DNA of 33,526 bases from JBHHYS01 sp046757645 (GCA_046757645.1 JBHHYS010000019.1:1-33526); one strand, 5' to 3'; numbered from the stretch's first letter, positions 5,772-14,693 are shown. Numbers and translations: made by a program. Notes: generated from the sequence alone by a model not told the origin.

Positions 5772-8261
5772 ATGGCGAAGAAGCAGGGAGAATTTGCCGA
5801 CGCCGACATCCTCGGGGTCCTGGAGGCGGCGCGCTATCCCCTGAGCCTGCGCGAGCTGGGTAGAAAGCTGGGCGCACACGGCCAGCAACGCAAGGATTTG
5901 AAGAAAGGCGTCAAGCGGCTGCAGCAGCGCGGGCAGGTGGCGGAAGTCCGCAGCGGCCGCTTTATGCCGGCCGCGCGCAAGCAGGGGCCCGCGGGTCTGA
6001 AGCACGGCTTCCCTGCCAAAGTGGAAGGCCGCCGCCCGGAAGGAATCCGGGGCCGGCTGGTGGCTCACCGGGACGGCTACGGCTTCGTTATCCCCGACAA
6101 GCCCATCCCCGGAATAGAAGGCGACGTCTTCATTCCCCCCAGCGCCATGGCCGAGGCCATGCACGGCGACCGGGTGCGGGTGCGGGTCGTCGAAGGCCGC
6201 CGGGGGCGGCGGGGCTTGGGGCGAATCGAGGGGCGCATCGTAGGGGTCGAGCGCCGCGCCCATCCCACCCTCGTGGGCCAGTTCCACTGCGGGCCGAACT
6301 ACAACTACGTCGACCCCTACGAGGAGCGTCTCCTGCAGCACGTCTTGATTCCCCGCGGCGCGGAAAAACCGCCGCATTTCTCGGGGGCGGCGTCGCCGCG
6401 CGAGCTGGACACCGCCATCGTGAACGTGGAAATCACCCACTACCCCAGCACGAGCGGCGCGCTGCCGCGCGGCCGCGTAGTGGAGGTGTTGGGGCGTCCA
6501 GGCGACTTCGGCCTCGACGTCGAAATCATCCTCCGCAAGTACCACCTGCCCTACGTCTTTCCCGACGAGGTGCTGGCCCAGGCGCGCCGGGTGCCGCAGG
6601 AGATCGACCCGAAGGAGCTGCTCTACCGACACAACTTCCGGGATCTGCCCATCGTCACCATTGACGGAGAAGATGCCAAGGACTTCGACGACGCCGTCTA
6701 CGTGGAGCGGCGGCCGAAGGGGAATTACCTGCTCCAGGTGCACATCGCCGATGTCTCCCACTACGTGCGCCCCGGCTCGGCCCTCGACCGCGAAGCCCGC
6801 CTGCGCGGCAACTCGGTCTACTTTCCCGACCGGGCTGTCCCCATGCTGCCCGTGGAACTCTCGACCGGCATCTGCTCGCTCAACCCGCAAGTGGACCGCC
6901 TGGTGCTCTCCTGTCTGATGGAGATTACCCCGCAGGGGGAAGTGGTGAACTACGGCTTCGCCGAGGGGGTGATTCGCTCCGCGGAGCGGATGACCTACAC
7001 CGCGGTGAACGCCGCCCTGGAAGGCGATCCGGCCAGCCGCGCCCGCTACGCCGCTCTGATTCCCGAGTTCGAAAAGATGCGCGAGCTGGCGCTCATCCTG
7101 AACGCCCGGCGCGAGCGCCGTGGCTCGATTGACTTCGACCTCCCCGAGCCCCTCATCCGCTTCGACGAGCGCGGGCAAATGCTGGGCATCACCCGCAGCG
7201 AACGCAACCTCGCCCACCGCCTGATCGAAGAATTTATGCTGGCCGCCAACGAAACGGTGGCCGGCTTCCTCGACGCCCGGGCCGTGGCCTCGCTCTACCG
7301 CGTCCACGAGAAGCCTGACCCGAAAAAGGTATTGGAGTTCGAAGAGATTGCCGCCACCTTCGGCTACTCGCTGGGACTCAGCGAGCTGTTGACCCGGATG
7401 GTCCGGGTGCGAGAGCGCCACCGCGGCGGGGGGAGGCACCGCCCGCCGGTGCACGAGCTCCCTGAGCGCATCGACATCTCTCCGCGACACTACCAGCGCC
7501 TCACGGAAAAAATCGCCGGGCGCCCCGAAGAGCGGATACTTTCCTATCTGATGTTGCGCTCGCTGAAACAAGCGCGCTACTCCGAGGAGAACCTCGGCCA
7601 CTTCGCCCTCGCCACCCTTTGCTACACCCACTTCACCTCGCCCATCCGCCGCTACCCGGATTTAATCGTCCACCGGCTGCTGCGGTGGGCTTTGCTGGAG
7701 CTGCGCGCCGGCTCGGTGTCGCCGCCGGAGCGGCCCGCGACCCGCGTCTTTCCCGCTTCCCCGTTTCTCGCACCTCAGGCCGGAGGCACCCACCCGGCTG
7801 GCCCCGGGGACCGGGCCCACAAGAAACACGCCCACGAGGAGGAGCCTCGGGGACCGCTGAGGCGCACGGAGCTGGCGGCCATTGCGGCCGAATCCTCGGA
7901 AGCCGAACGGCGGGCCGCTGACGCCGAGCGGGAGTTGATCGACCTGAAAAAACTCGACTTCATGGAACAACACCTGGGCGGGGAGTTCGACGGGTTGGTC
8001 ATCAACCTGACCCGGTTCGGCTTTTGGGTGGAGCTGTTGGAGCTGTTTGTGGAAGGCTTCGTGGCGCTCGAAACCCTTGACCCGGCCGCCGACTACTACT
8101 ACCGCGAAGCCACCCGCTCCATCGCCCCCGGGCGCCGCAGCCGCGTGCCCCACGCCCCGGCCTTTCGCCTGGGCGACCGGGTACGGGTGCGCGTGGACCG
8201 CATTGACCGAGTGCTGAAAAAAATCCAGTTCTCTGTGACTGGGAAGGGCGCCCGCGCATAA
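5772..8261 (+). CDS. rnr: ribonuclease R (3'-5' exoribonuclease)
   Basis: An 829-residue processive exoribonuclease of the RNB family, which degrades structured RNA in the cytoplasm and serves in RNA quality control. Domains in order are an N-terminal winged helix (about 8-66), cold-shock/OB domains (about 90-250), the RNB catalytic core (about 285-640) and an S1 domain (about 745-825). The catalytic aspartates are present in TIDGEDAKDFDDAVY: D298, D304, D306 and D307. The core ends with THFTSPIRRYPDLIVHR. Between the core and the AERRAADAERE helix lies an unusually long, low-complexity, Pro/His-rich segment (about 648-695), longer than in E. coli RNase R. It is flanked by repeat-like DNA and may be a lineage-specific expansion. 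There is no Shine-Dalgarno; see the promoter entry. Confidence 0.97.
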   Translation: MAKKQGEFADADILGVLEAARYPLSLRELGRKLGAHGQQRKDLKKGVKRLQQRGQVAEVRSGRFMPAARKQGPAGLKHGFPAKVEGRRPEGIRGRLVAHRDGYGFVIPDKPIPGIEGDVFIPPSAMAEAMHGDRVRVRVVEGRRGRRGLGRIEGRIVGVERRAHPTLVGQFHCGPNYNYVDPYEERLLQHVLIPRGAEKPPHFSGAASPRELDTAIVNVEITHYPSTSGALPRGRVVEVLGRPGDFGLDVEIILRKYHLPYVFPDEVLAQARRVPQEIDPKELLYRHNFRDLPIVTIDGEDAKDFDDAVYVERRPKGNYLLQVHIADVSHYVRPGSALDREARLRGNSVYFPDRAVPMLPVELSTGICSLNPQVDRLVLSCLMEITPQGEVVNYGFAEGVIRSAERMTYTAVNAALEGDPASRARYAALIPEFEKMRELALILNARRERRGSIDFDLPEPLIRFDERGQMLGITRSERNLAHRLIEEFMLAANETVAGFLDARAVASLYRVHEKPDPKKVLEFEEIAATFGYSLGLSELLTRMVRVRERHRGGGRHRPPVHELPERIDISPRHYQRLTEKIAGRPEERILSYLMLRSLKQARYSEENLGHFALATLCYTHFTSPIRRYPDLIVHRLLRWALLELRAGSVSPPERPATRVFPASPFLAPQAGGTHPAGPGDRAHKKHAHEEEPRGPLRRTELAAIAAESSEAERRAADAERELIDLKKLDFMEQHLGGEFDGLVINLTRFGFWVELLELFVEGFVALETLDPAADYYYREATRSIAPGRRSRVPHAPAFRLGDRVRVRVDRIDRVLKKIQFSVTGKGARA

Positions 8262-8472
8262 GCCCGGCGGCGCCTGCGCTTTTTGGCCCAACCTGGCTGT
8301 CGGCCTGGGTGGACAAACTCAACCCACCAATGTTGCCGCCTCTGGGCCCCCCCGGCCCGAGCGGGGCTTACTCGTTCCCTGGCAGAGAGTTAGCCGTATC
8401 GGAACCCCCCGGCCGTGTGGTTCGCTAATTGCTCCCGCCTGGGCGGATTCGGTGTGGAAGGAGAGTCTCCCG

Positions 8473-8928
8473 ATGGCAACACCCAGCGAATGGCTCACGC
8501 GGCACGTGAGACGCGACCACGAGTGGCTCCTCCAGCGCCTGCGCTCACTCGACCGTTGTCTGGACAACATCTGTTACTACGGGGAGGTTTGCAGCGATCT
8601 GCGGGGCTTCGGCGCCCTGCGCCACCGCTGCGAGGAGTTGCTGGAGACTCTAGAGCAGCACATTCCCGAGGAAGAGCAGTTATTCGCCCGGCTCAAAACA
8701 GAAGATGGCGAGCTGCGCCCGCTGCTGGCGGGCCTGGTCGAAGAGCACCGCTCCATCCTCCACGCACTCAAGGGAAATCTAAAGACGCTGAAAGCGCTGG
8801 AAAGCGGAGAGCTCCTTCCCGAAGACCTGTCTACGCTGCAGGATAAAGTCCGCGCTCTGATCGGCACACTAGAACGCCACATCGCGACGGAAAACCAGCG
8901 GGTCCTGCCCGAGTTCGAAGCCGCCTGA
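8473..8928 (+). CDS. hemerythrin-like (HHE domain) protein
   Basis: A 151-residue soluble helical protein. The pattern of metal ligands fits the hemerythrin/HHE cation-binding family: H16 (RRDHEWLL), H63 with E67 (EQHIPEEEQ), H92 (EEHRSILH), and H136 with E140 (ERHIATENQRVLP). Such proteins carry a di-iron site and serve in oxygen, NO or redox sensing, or in iron handling; the specific role here is not known. Three extra cysteines (C29, C34, C40) lie between the first and second helices. I chose the ATG at 8473, preceded by GGAAGGAG, over an in-frame GTG at 8452. It stands alone between rnr and the acyl-AMP ligase, followed by a strong GC hairpin. Confidence 0.88.
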   Translation: MATPSEWLTRHVRRDHEWLLQRLRSLDRCLDNICYYGEVCSDLRGFGALRHRCEELLETLEQHIPEEEQLFARLKTEDGELRPLLAGLVEEHRSILHALKGNLKTLKALESGELLPEDLSTLQDKVRALIGTLERHIATENQRVLPEFEAA

Positions 8929-8949
8929 ACCCCCCGCCCGGGCCCGCGG

Positions 8950-8971
8950 ACGGCCCCCGGCCAGGGGCCGT
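8950..8971 (+). terminator. GC-rich hairpin after the hemerythrin-like gene
   Basis: ACGGCCCC and GGGGCCGT form perfect 8-bp arms around a 6-nt loop, 21 nt after the stop. There is no T-tract, so it may only stabilise the mRNA end or act with Rho. Confidence 0.35.
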
Positions 8972-9026
8972 AGGGAGCCCCCAACCTTCAACACTCCACC
9001 GCCCAGCCCTCCCCAGCGATTTGGAA

Positions 9027-9055
9027 TTGAAATCCGCCCGCAGCGCGGGTAGGAT
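9027..9055 (+). promoter_or_regulatory. sigma70-like promoter of the acyl-AMP ligase gene
   Basis: TTGAAA at 9027-9032 and TAGGAT at 9050-9055 with an optimal 17-bp spacer, 32 nt before the ATG. The same -10 hexamer is used in front of the PilZ gene. Confidence 0.6.
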
Positions 9056-9087
9056 TTGCCTCATCCCAGCGAGCGGCTTTTGTCCCT

Positions 9088-11037
9088 ATGGTGAGCGAAG
9101 GCGTGCCTCAGTTTCAGGCTCAGATCCCAAGCGCCAGTGCGGCGCCCGCAGAAGGCGTCCGGACGGTGACCGAGATCCTCCGGCTGCGCGCCCAAGCGGC
9201 TGACCAGTCCCACTTGCATCTGTGGCAGGAGGACGGCCAGGTGACCACGCTCACCTACGGGCGACTGTTCACCGGGGCAGAGGCGGTGGCCCGAGGTCTC
9301 CGGGCCCGCGGAATCGGGCCGGGTGACACCGTGGCCATCATGTTGCCCACTGGCTACGACTTCTTCTTTACTTTCTTCGGGGCGCTGCTCGCCGGGGCGG
9401 TGCCCGTGCCCATCTATCCGCCTTTCCGGGCGGACAAGATCGAAGAATATGCCCACCGGCAGACGGCCATCCTGCGCAATGCGGAGGCGCGTATCCTGGT
9501 CACCTTCCGTCCCGCCGAGCGCCTCGCCCGCCTGCTCAAGCCGCGCGTGCCCTCGCTGGTGGCTGTCGTCAGCGCCGAACAGCTCGCTCGGAGGGAGAAT
9601 GCCGCGCCCCGGGAGGTGGCCGAGCTCGGCTCGCCGGACGAGATCGCTCTCATCCAGTACACCTCGGGCAGCACGGGTGAGCCTCGCGGGGTGGCGTTGA
9701 CGCACAGAAACATCCTCGCCAACCTGCGCGCCATCGGTCGCGGCGTCCAGGTCCGTTCCACCGACGTTACCGTTTGTTGGTTGCCGCTCTATCACGATAT
9801 GGGCCTGATTGGCTGCTGGCTCTTTTCCCTGTATTACGATCTGCCCATCGCCGCCCTCTCCCCGCTGGCCTTCCTCCGCCGGCCGCAACGCTGGTTGTGG
9901 GCGATTCACCGCCACCGCGGCACACTCTCCCCGGCCCCCAACTTTGCCTATGAGCTGTGCGTGCGCAAGATTGACCCGCAGGCGCTGGCCGGGCTTGACC
10001 TCAGCAGTTGGCGCGTGGCCTTGAACGGGGCCGAGCCGGTCAACCCCGACACCCTGGCCCGCTTCATCCAACGCTTCGCCCCCTATGGCTTTCGTCCAGA
10101 AGTGATGATGCCGGTCTACGGCCTGGCAGAATCATCCGTGGCACTGACCTTCGCCCCCCTGGGGCGCCCGCCGCGCGTTGACGCCGTCGCCCGGGAAGCC
10201 TTCCAGCGCGCCCGCCGCGCCGAACCGCCGGCGGCGTCTGATCCCGAGCCGCTGCGGTTCGCCTCCGTGGGCCGGCCGTTGCCCGAGCACGAAGTCCGGG
10301 TGGTGGACGAGGCCGAGCAGCCCGTAGGCGAACGGCAGGAGGGTCACTTGCAGTTTCGCGGCCCCTCAGCTATGCAGGGCTACTACCGCAACCCCCAAGC
10401 CACCGCGGCGATGCGCACCTCCGACGGTTGGTGTCGCACCGGCGACCTCGCCTATTGGGCCGACGGGGAGCTTTTCATCACCGGGCGCACCAAAGACCTG
10501 ATCATCAAGGCGGGGCGGAACATCTGCCCGCAGGAACTCGAGGAGGTGGCCGCCGATGTCCCCGGGGTGCGCCGGGGAGCGGTGGCGGCCTTCGGGATCC
10601 CCGAGCCCCGAACCGGAACCGAGGCCCTGGTGCTGGTGGCCGAAACCCGCGAAACCAACGAGGCGGTGCGGGCTCGGATGGTTTCGGAAATCATCCGCCG
10701 GGTGGGCTCCCTCTCCCGGATTTCCCCCGATGTGGTGCGCTTGGTGCCGCCCCAGACGATTCCCAAGACCCCCAGCGGGAAGCTGCGGCGGTTCGAGTGC
10801 CGCCAGCTCTTTTTGCGCGGGAGCCTGATGCCGACCAGGACGCCGCCGTGGCTGCAAGTGGCTCGGCTCCTCGCCGGCAACGCCCTGGCAGCCCTCAAGC
10901 AGGGTGCTGGACGGGCCACACCCGCGCCGCTCAAGCAATGGTTTGCCGCCTCCCCGCGCCCGCCACTCGGGCCGCGCCCGCCACTCGGGCCACGCCCGCC
11001 ATTCGGACCGCCCCCACCGCCCACCGACCAGAACTAG
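9088..11037 (+). CDS. fatty-acyl-AMP ligase (FAAL-type AMP-binding enzyme)
   Basis: A 649-residue adenylate-forming enzyme. The ATP-binding core motif YTSGSTGEPRG is at 191-201. VYGLAESSVALTFAPLG, GDLAYWADGELFITGRTKDLI and the C-terminal catalytic lysine K565 in PKTPSGKLRRF follow in order. The early block PIYPPFRADKIEEYAHRQTAILRNA and the AESSVALT region are typical of FAALs, which make acyl-adenylates and pass them to acyl carrier proteins for polyketide, lipopeptide or glycolipid synthesis. They usually do not form acyl-CoA. No carrier protein or synthase is adjacent, so the partner lies elsewhere. After about residue 580 comes a divergent tail rich in Pro/Gly with three 6-residue RPPxGP repeats. 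The ATG at 9088 (next codon GTG) has no evident Shine-Dalgarno. Confidence 0.9.
   Translation: MVSEGVPQFQAQIPSASAAPAEGVRTVTEILRLRAQAADQSHLHLWQEDGQVTTLTYGRLFTGAEAVARGLRARGIGPGDTVAIMLPTGYDFFFTFFGALLAGAVPVPIYPPFRADKIEEYAHRQTAILRNAEARILVTFRPAERLARLLKPRVPSLVAVVSAEQLARRENAAPREVAELGSPDEIALIQYTSGSTGEPRGVALTHRNILANLRAIGRGVQVRSTDVTVCWLPLYHDMGLIGCWLFSLYYDLPIAALSPLAFLRRPQRWLWAIHRHRGTLSPAPNFAYELCVRKIDPQALAGLDLSSWRVALNGAEPVNPDTLARFIQRFAPYGFRPEVMMPVYGLAESSVALTFAPLGRPPRVDAVAREAFQRARRAEPPAASDPEPLRFASVGRPLPEHEVRVVDEAEQPVGERQEGHLQFRGPSAMQGYYRNPQATAAMRTSDGWCRTGDLAYWADGELFITGRTKDLIIKAGRNICPQELEEVAADVPGVRRGAVAAFGIPEPRTGTEALVLVAETRETNEAVRARMVSEIIRRVGSLSRISPDVVRLVPPQTIPKTPSGKLRRFECRQLFLRGSLMPTRTPPWLQVARLLAGNALAALKQGAGRATPAPLKQWFAASPRPPLGPRPPLGPRPPFGPPPPPTDQN
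10957..11010 (+). repeat. three tandem 18-bp repeats at the 3' end of the acyl-AMP ligase gene
   Basis: Units at 10957-10974, 10975-10992 and 10993-11010 (consensus CGCCCGCCACTCGGGCCG) each encode RPPLGP or RPPFGP. The third unit has diverged at two further positions. In-frame copy-number change is possible. Confidence 0.85.
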
Positions 11038-11512
11038 CGCCTCCTCCGCCTGCCTCGCGTTCCTTACTGGCGGGAAGCCCATGCTTGGCCGTATTCGGGC
11101 CTGCTCGTCCGCCAGCGCGCGGCGCATCTGGAGGCACGGGAGGCGAAGAACCCGGGCGGAATCGTGTGGGCTACAGCCGGTGGCGGCCAGCCACATCCCA
11201 TTAAGCAGGGCCGCTACGTTGCGGCTTGCGCGGGAATGGGTTACCGGGCTCGGTTTGGCCACGAACTTTTGTTTTCAGCCGATTGCGGGTTACGCCGAAG
11301 GTAGTCTTCTCGGGCCAGGACGGGGGTCATACGCTCAGCCAATTGTAGCCGGGGGAAATGTACCCTGACACACATTGACTGCTGCTCGCATCTGCGAGTA
11401 GGATGTTGGCGAGGGGGGCAGGTGGCTCGGTTGGGTGGCGCATCTGCGCGACCGACGTAAACGTTCAGCCCGAGAGGGCAAAAGCCGGCTCGAGTTAGGA
11501 AGGAAGAGGTCA
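11038..11512. other. 475-bp gap without a supported gene
   Basis: Only weak ORFs without ribosome sites are present. The one clear element is the promoter at 11375-11404, which gives the PilZ mRNA a leader of about 100 nt. I see no riboswitch that I can name. Confidence 0.5.
11375..11404 (+). promoter_or_regulatory. sigma70-like promoter with dyad, upstream of the PilZ gene
   Basis: TTGACT (11375-11380) and TAGGAT (11399-11404) with an 18-bp spacer. The spacer contains CTCGCA and TGCGAG inverted around TC (11385-11398), a possible operator. Confidence 0.55.
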
Positions 11513-11884
11513 ATGCCGGGTGACGACGAACGGAGAAAGGCTCAGCGCTTTCCTTTGGAACTCCCCCTGGAAGTCAAGTGGCAGGGGGAGGCCGCTGAGG
11601 TGCAAAAGCCCGCCAGGATACGCGACATCAGCGCTAACGGAATCTACTTCCTGGTCGACCGCAACCCGCAACCGGAAAGCAAGATAGAGTTCTACGTCCG
11701 CTTGCCGATGGAAGGCGCCCCGGAACAAGGCGTGTTGCTGCACTGCGTGGGCAGTATCGTTCGTATCGAGTCCAGCCAGGGGAAAGCCCAGCGGGTGGGC
11801 GTGGGCGCCCGCATCGATCGCTACCGCTTCGTGCGGCCAGGCGAAGCCCCGGGGGACATCGGCTCGGAAGAACCCAAACCGTAG
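11513..11884 (+). CDS. PilZ domain protein, probable c-di-GMP receptor
   Basis: A 123-residue protein that is essentially one PilZ domain. Both c-di-GMP contacts are present: RxxxR at R8-R12 (ERRKAQRF) and DxSxxG at D38-G43 (RDISANG). The beta-barrel follows, to about residue 115. PilZ proteins bind the second messenger and alter motility, adhesion or exopolysaccharide output through partners, none of which is encoded nearby. The start at 11513 is chosen because AAGGAAGAGG precedes it at good spacing; the frame is open to a GTG at 11435 without a ribosome site. It is transcribed from its own promoter. Confidence 0.88.
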   Translation: MPGDDERRKAQRFPLELPLEVKWQGEAAEVQKPARIRDISANGIYFLVDRNPQPESKIEFYVRLPMEGAPEQGVLLHCVGSIVRIESSQGKAQRVGVGARIDRYRFVRPGEAPGDIGSEEPKP

Positions 11885-12007
11885 TTCCGGGGGCGCAGCA
11901 CCGCCCGCCACACCCCGGCGCGCCCATAACAAGCGTATCAGTCCCCGCGGACCGCTGCTGCCAGAATCAATCCCGTCCGGTTTCCGATCCCTCCCTGAAA
12001 GCAGGGC

Positions 12008-12036
12008 TTGACACCCCCGACGCATCGGAAGAGAAT
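12008..12036 (+). promoter_or_regulatory. promoter of the metal-uptake locus
   Basis: Consensus TTGACA (12008-12013) and GAGAAT (12031-12036) with a 17-bp spacer, 31 nt before the first gene of the locus. I looked for a Zur-like dyad overlapping it and saw none convincing. Confidence 0.5.
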
Positions 12037-12067
12037 TTGTGCGGTGGTTCACGTCGAGGGAAGCCGT

Positions 12068-12385
12068 ATGAGGCCAAGAAGTCTGCTGGCCATCCTGTTG
12101 TTCCTGCACGTACTGGCGCACCCGGCGGTACACGACTTGCCCTCGCTCGGCCCGGCGTCCCCGCAGATAGAGCAACGCCCCGACAGCGACGAGCCCTCGG
12201 TCGTGCCGGGCAGTCTTGGCCCCTGCCTGGGCTGCCGGACCGCAAGCAGCCTACTCGCTGCACCGGTCGGCGTCGCCTCCGTCCCCGTTACCAGCCACTG
12301 GGAAAAGCTTTCGGTTTCCACGGACTCCCACCGTTCTCTCCCGCCTAGCACCAATCGGCCCGCTCGTGCCCCTCCGCTGAGCTAA
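12068..12385 (+). CDS. small exported protein with CxxC, first gene of metal-uptake locus
   Basis: 105 residues from the ATG at 12068, preceded by GAGGGAAG; the frame is open further upstream to 12008, inside the promoter. Residues 1-20 form a signal peptide (basic MRPR, then LLAILLFLHVLAHPA). The mature protein is Pro/Ser-rich and low in hydrophobic core, with one CxxC (C53, C56 in GPCLGCRT) and scattered His (H14, H18, H22 and others). I do not recognise a family. Position in front of the porin and the ZnuA/ZnuB-like genes suggests a periplasmic metal-binding or accessory peptide. Codon choice is ordinary for the window. The gene is likely but not certain. Confidence 0.55.
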   Translation: MRPRSLLAILLFLHVLAHPAVHDLPSLGPASPQIEQRPDSDEPSVVPGSLGPCLGCRTASSLLAAPVGVASVPVTSHWEKLSVSTDSHRSLPPSTNRPARAPPLS

Positions 12386-12478
12386 CCCTCTCGCCCCAGC
12401 CAAGTCGCAATCTCCCCCCAGGAGGAGAGGGTGCAAAGAATACCAATGCGTCCACAATTTTTCATTTTGGAGGTTCCC

Positions 12479-13729
12479 ATGCGGTTGACTCTCGCCATTG
12501 TGTGTCTGCTGCTGCTGTTGGCTCTGCCAAGTCTCGCCGCACAACCCGAGAGTGAGGACCTCGCCGGCCGCCTCCGAGCGCTGGAAGAGCGCCTGCGGGC
12601 GCTCGAAGCCGAATTGGCAGCCTTGAAGGGGGCCCGAGCAGCGGCCCCGACACCGACGGCACCCGTCCCCGCTGCTCCTGGCCCAGCGGGTGCGCCGGGC
12701 GTCCCCACCGGCCAGTTGCCCGTCTATGGGGGCACGACCCGGCTGGGGAAAATCCTGAACCCTGACATCGGCGTCATTGGCAACTTCACCGGCGCAGTGG
12801 GTCGCAACCGGGTGAATCCCCTGCCCGCTCTCTCCTTGCAAGAGAGCGAGGTGTCCCTCCAAGCCATTGTGGACCCCTTTGCCCGCGCCGACTTCTTCCT
12901 GGCCATCGGAGAAGAAGGGATAGAAGTGGAGGAGGGCTACGTAACATTTCCGGCGCTGCCCGGCGGCTTCTTGGCGAAGGTGGGCAAGATGCGCGCCGCC
13001 TTTGGCAAGATCAATGAGTTGCACAACCACTCTCTCCCCTGGATTGATCGGCCGCTGGCGGCCTTCAGCCTTTTGGGAGGCGTGCTGGAGGAGCCCGACA
13101 CCGGAATCAAGGACGCCGGCCTCTCCCTCAGCCGCCTTCTCCCCGCTCCCGGCGACCTTTTCCTCGAAGCCACGGCCCAGGTCTACCGCGGCGATTCCGG
13201 CACGCTCTTCCAGGCCAGCCGCCGCAGCGATGTGGCGGTGGTCGGCCACCTGCGGGGCTACCGCGATCTGACCGAGTCCACCAACCTGGAACTGGGTGCC
13301 TCCTACGCCCGCGGCCACAACGACTTCGGCACCGGCTTCATCACCCAGGTCTACGGGTTCGACGCCACCCTGCGCTGGAAGCCGTTGCGGCGCGCCATCT
13401 ACCGCTCTTTCATCGCTCGCACCGAGCTTACCTGGAGCCGCCGCGAAGACCTCACCGACGCCCAGCGCGCCTTCGGCTACTTCGCTTCGCTCAACTACCA
13501 GTTGGCCCGGCGCTGGTACCTGGGGGGGCGCTACGACTGGTCGGAGCGCGGCCCCAACGCCGCCCAACACGACAGCGGCGGCTCGCTGGTGCTCACCTTC
13601 TGGCCCAGCGAGTTCAGCCAAATCCGGGGACAGCTCCGCCGGACACGCTTCGCCGAGGGAATGACCGCCAATGAATTTCTCTTTCAGTTTCTGTTCACGC
13701 TGGGGGCGCACGGCGCCCACCCGTTCTAA
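12479..13729 (+). CDS. outer-membrane beta-barrel porin, probably metal-uptake related
   Basis: 416 residues from the ATG at 12479 with GGAGG 5 nt upstream. A signal peptide (1-21, ending SLA-AQ) is followed by a short coiled coil (about 25-51, RLRALEERLRALEAELAALK) and a Pro/Ala linker (about 55-78). The rest is a barrel-like sequence of alternating aromatic strands ending in a C-terminal phenylalanine, the usual outer-membrane insertion signal. The coiled coil plus barrel layout resembles phosphate-type and zinc-regulated porins with trimerising N-termini. The ZnuA-like gene begins 10 bp after its stop, so it probably lets a metal complex across the outer membrane. The substrate is inferred from context only. 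Confidence 0.82.
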   Translation: MRLTLAIVCLLLLLALPSLAAQPESEDLAGRLRALEERLRALEAELAALKGARAAAPTPTAPVPAAPGPAGAPGVPTGQLPVYGGTTRLGKILNPDIGVIGNFTGAVGRNRVNPLPALSLQESEVSLQAIVDPFARADFFLAIGEEGIEVEEGYVTFPALPGGFLAKVGKMRAAFGKINELHNHSLPWIDRPLAAFSLLGGVLEEPDTGIKDAGLSLSRLLPAPGDLFLEATAQVYRGDSGTLFQASRRSDVAVVGHLRGYRDLTESTNLELGASYARGHNDFGTGFITQVYGFDATLRWKPLRRAIYRSFIARTELTWSRREDLTDAQRAFGYFASLNYQLARRWYLGGRYDWSERGPNAAQHDSGGSLVLTFWPSEFSQIRGQLRRTRFAEGMTANEFLFQFLFTLGAHGAHPF

Positions 13730-13739
13730 GGGGAGACTA

Positions 13740-14693
13740 ATGAAAATGAAGAAGCTGTGGGGGGCGCACTCCTTCTGGCTCAGCGTGGCCTGCGCCGCGC
13801 TGCTGGTCCTGGGGCCGGGACCGGCTGCTGCGGCCGCCTCCAAACTCTACATCGTGACCACCACGGAAGACCTGGCGGCGCTGGCGCGGGAGGTCGCCGG
13901 CGATCGGGCGCGAGTGGAATCGATTGCCCGCGGCTATCAAGACCCGCACTTCGTTGAGCCCAAGCCCAGCTTCATTCTGAAGTTGCACCGGGCCGACTTG
14001 CTCATCGTGGTCGGGCTCCAGTTGGAGATCGGCTGGCTGCCGCCGTTGATCACCCAGAGTCGCAACCGGCGGGTGCAGGTGGACGCGCCGGGCTACCTGG
14101 ACGTGTCGCGCTACTGCGAGATCCTGGATATTCCGCGAGTGCAGATTACCCGCGCCATGGGGGACGTGCACCCGCTGGGCAACCCGCACTACTGGCTCGA
14201 CCCCGCCAACGGCCTCCGCATCGCCAAGGCGATTCAGAACAAGCTCGCGGAGTTCCGGCCGCAGGACGCTGACTACTTCCAGCAGCGCTTCGAAGACTTC
14301 AGCCGACGCCTGCGGGAGGCAGAGAAGCGCTGGAGCCAGCAGATGGCGCCGTTCCACGGCCGCGAAGTGGTCACCTACCACAACTCCTGGCCGAATTTCG
14401 CCAAACGATTTGGCTTCCAGGTGGTGGGCTACGTGGAGCCCAAACCGGGCATCCCGCCCAGCCCGCGCCACACCCTGGAGTTGATCAACTACATGCGCGA
14501 GCAGAACATCAAGCTCATCCTCGTGGAACCCTATTTCGACCTCAAAACCCCCCGGGCCATCGCCCGCGAAACCGGCGCCGAAGTCCTGGTTCTGCTCCCC
14601 TCGGTGGGCGGGGAGAAGCCAGTAACTGACTACTTCAAGCTTTTTGACTATGACCTCGGACTTTTGACCGCTGCCTTTGACCGGAGCAACTAG
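13740..14693 (+). CDS. ZnuA/TroA-family metal-binding ABC transporter protein
   Basis: A 317-residue periplasmic binding protein (cluster A-I) with a signal peptide (about 1-33). Probable metal ligands are H70 in YQDPHFVEPKPS, H150 in GNPHYWLDP, H214 in TYHNSW, and an acid in EPYFD (E263 or D267). The set His/His/His/acid is usual for Zn or Mn proteins of this family. The His-rich loop of ZnuA is absent. GGGGAGA lies just before the ATG at 13740, and the permease start follows the stop directly. It binds a divalent metal, most likely Zn(II) or Mn(II), and delivers it to the permease at 14694. Confidence 0.92.
   Translation: MKMKKLWGAHSFWLSVACAALLVLGPGPAAAAASKLYIVTTTEDLAALAREVAGDRARVESIARGYQDPHFVEPKPSFILKLHRADLLIVVGLQLEIGWLPPLITQSRNRRVQVDAPGYLDVSRYCEILDIPRVQITRAMGDVHPLGNPHYWLDPANGLRIAKAIQNKLAEFRPQDADYFQQRFEDFSRRLREAEKRWSQQMAPFHGREVVTYHNSWPNFAKRFGFQVVGYVEPKPGIPPSPRHTLELINYMREQNIKLILVEPYFDLKTPRAIARETGAEVLVLLPSVGGEKPVTDYFKLFDYDLGLLTAAFDRSN

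Noticed and set aside
5757..7631. Minus-strand ORF of 624 codons opposite rnr
   Set aside because: Mirror of a well-supported RNase R gene; composition and lack of domains mark it as a shadow.
8242..8287. GC-rich stem followed by TTTTT after rnr, a possible terminator
   Set aside because: The stem is short and imperfect and the T run is only five; not strong enough to list.
11241..11513. 90-codon minus-strand ORF upstream of the PilZ gene
   Set aside because: Overlaps the promoter of the PilZ gene, lacks a ribosome site and shows no domain.
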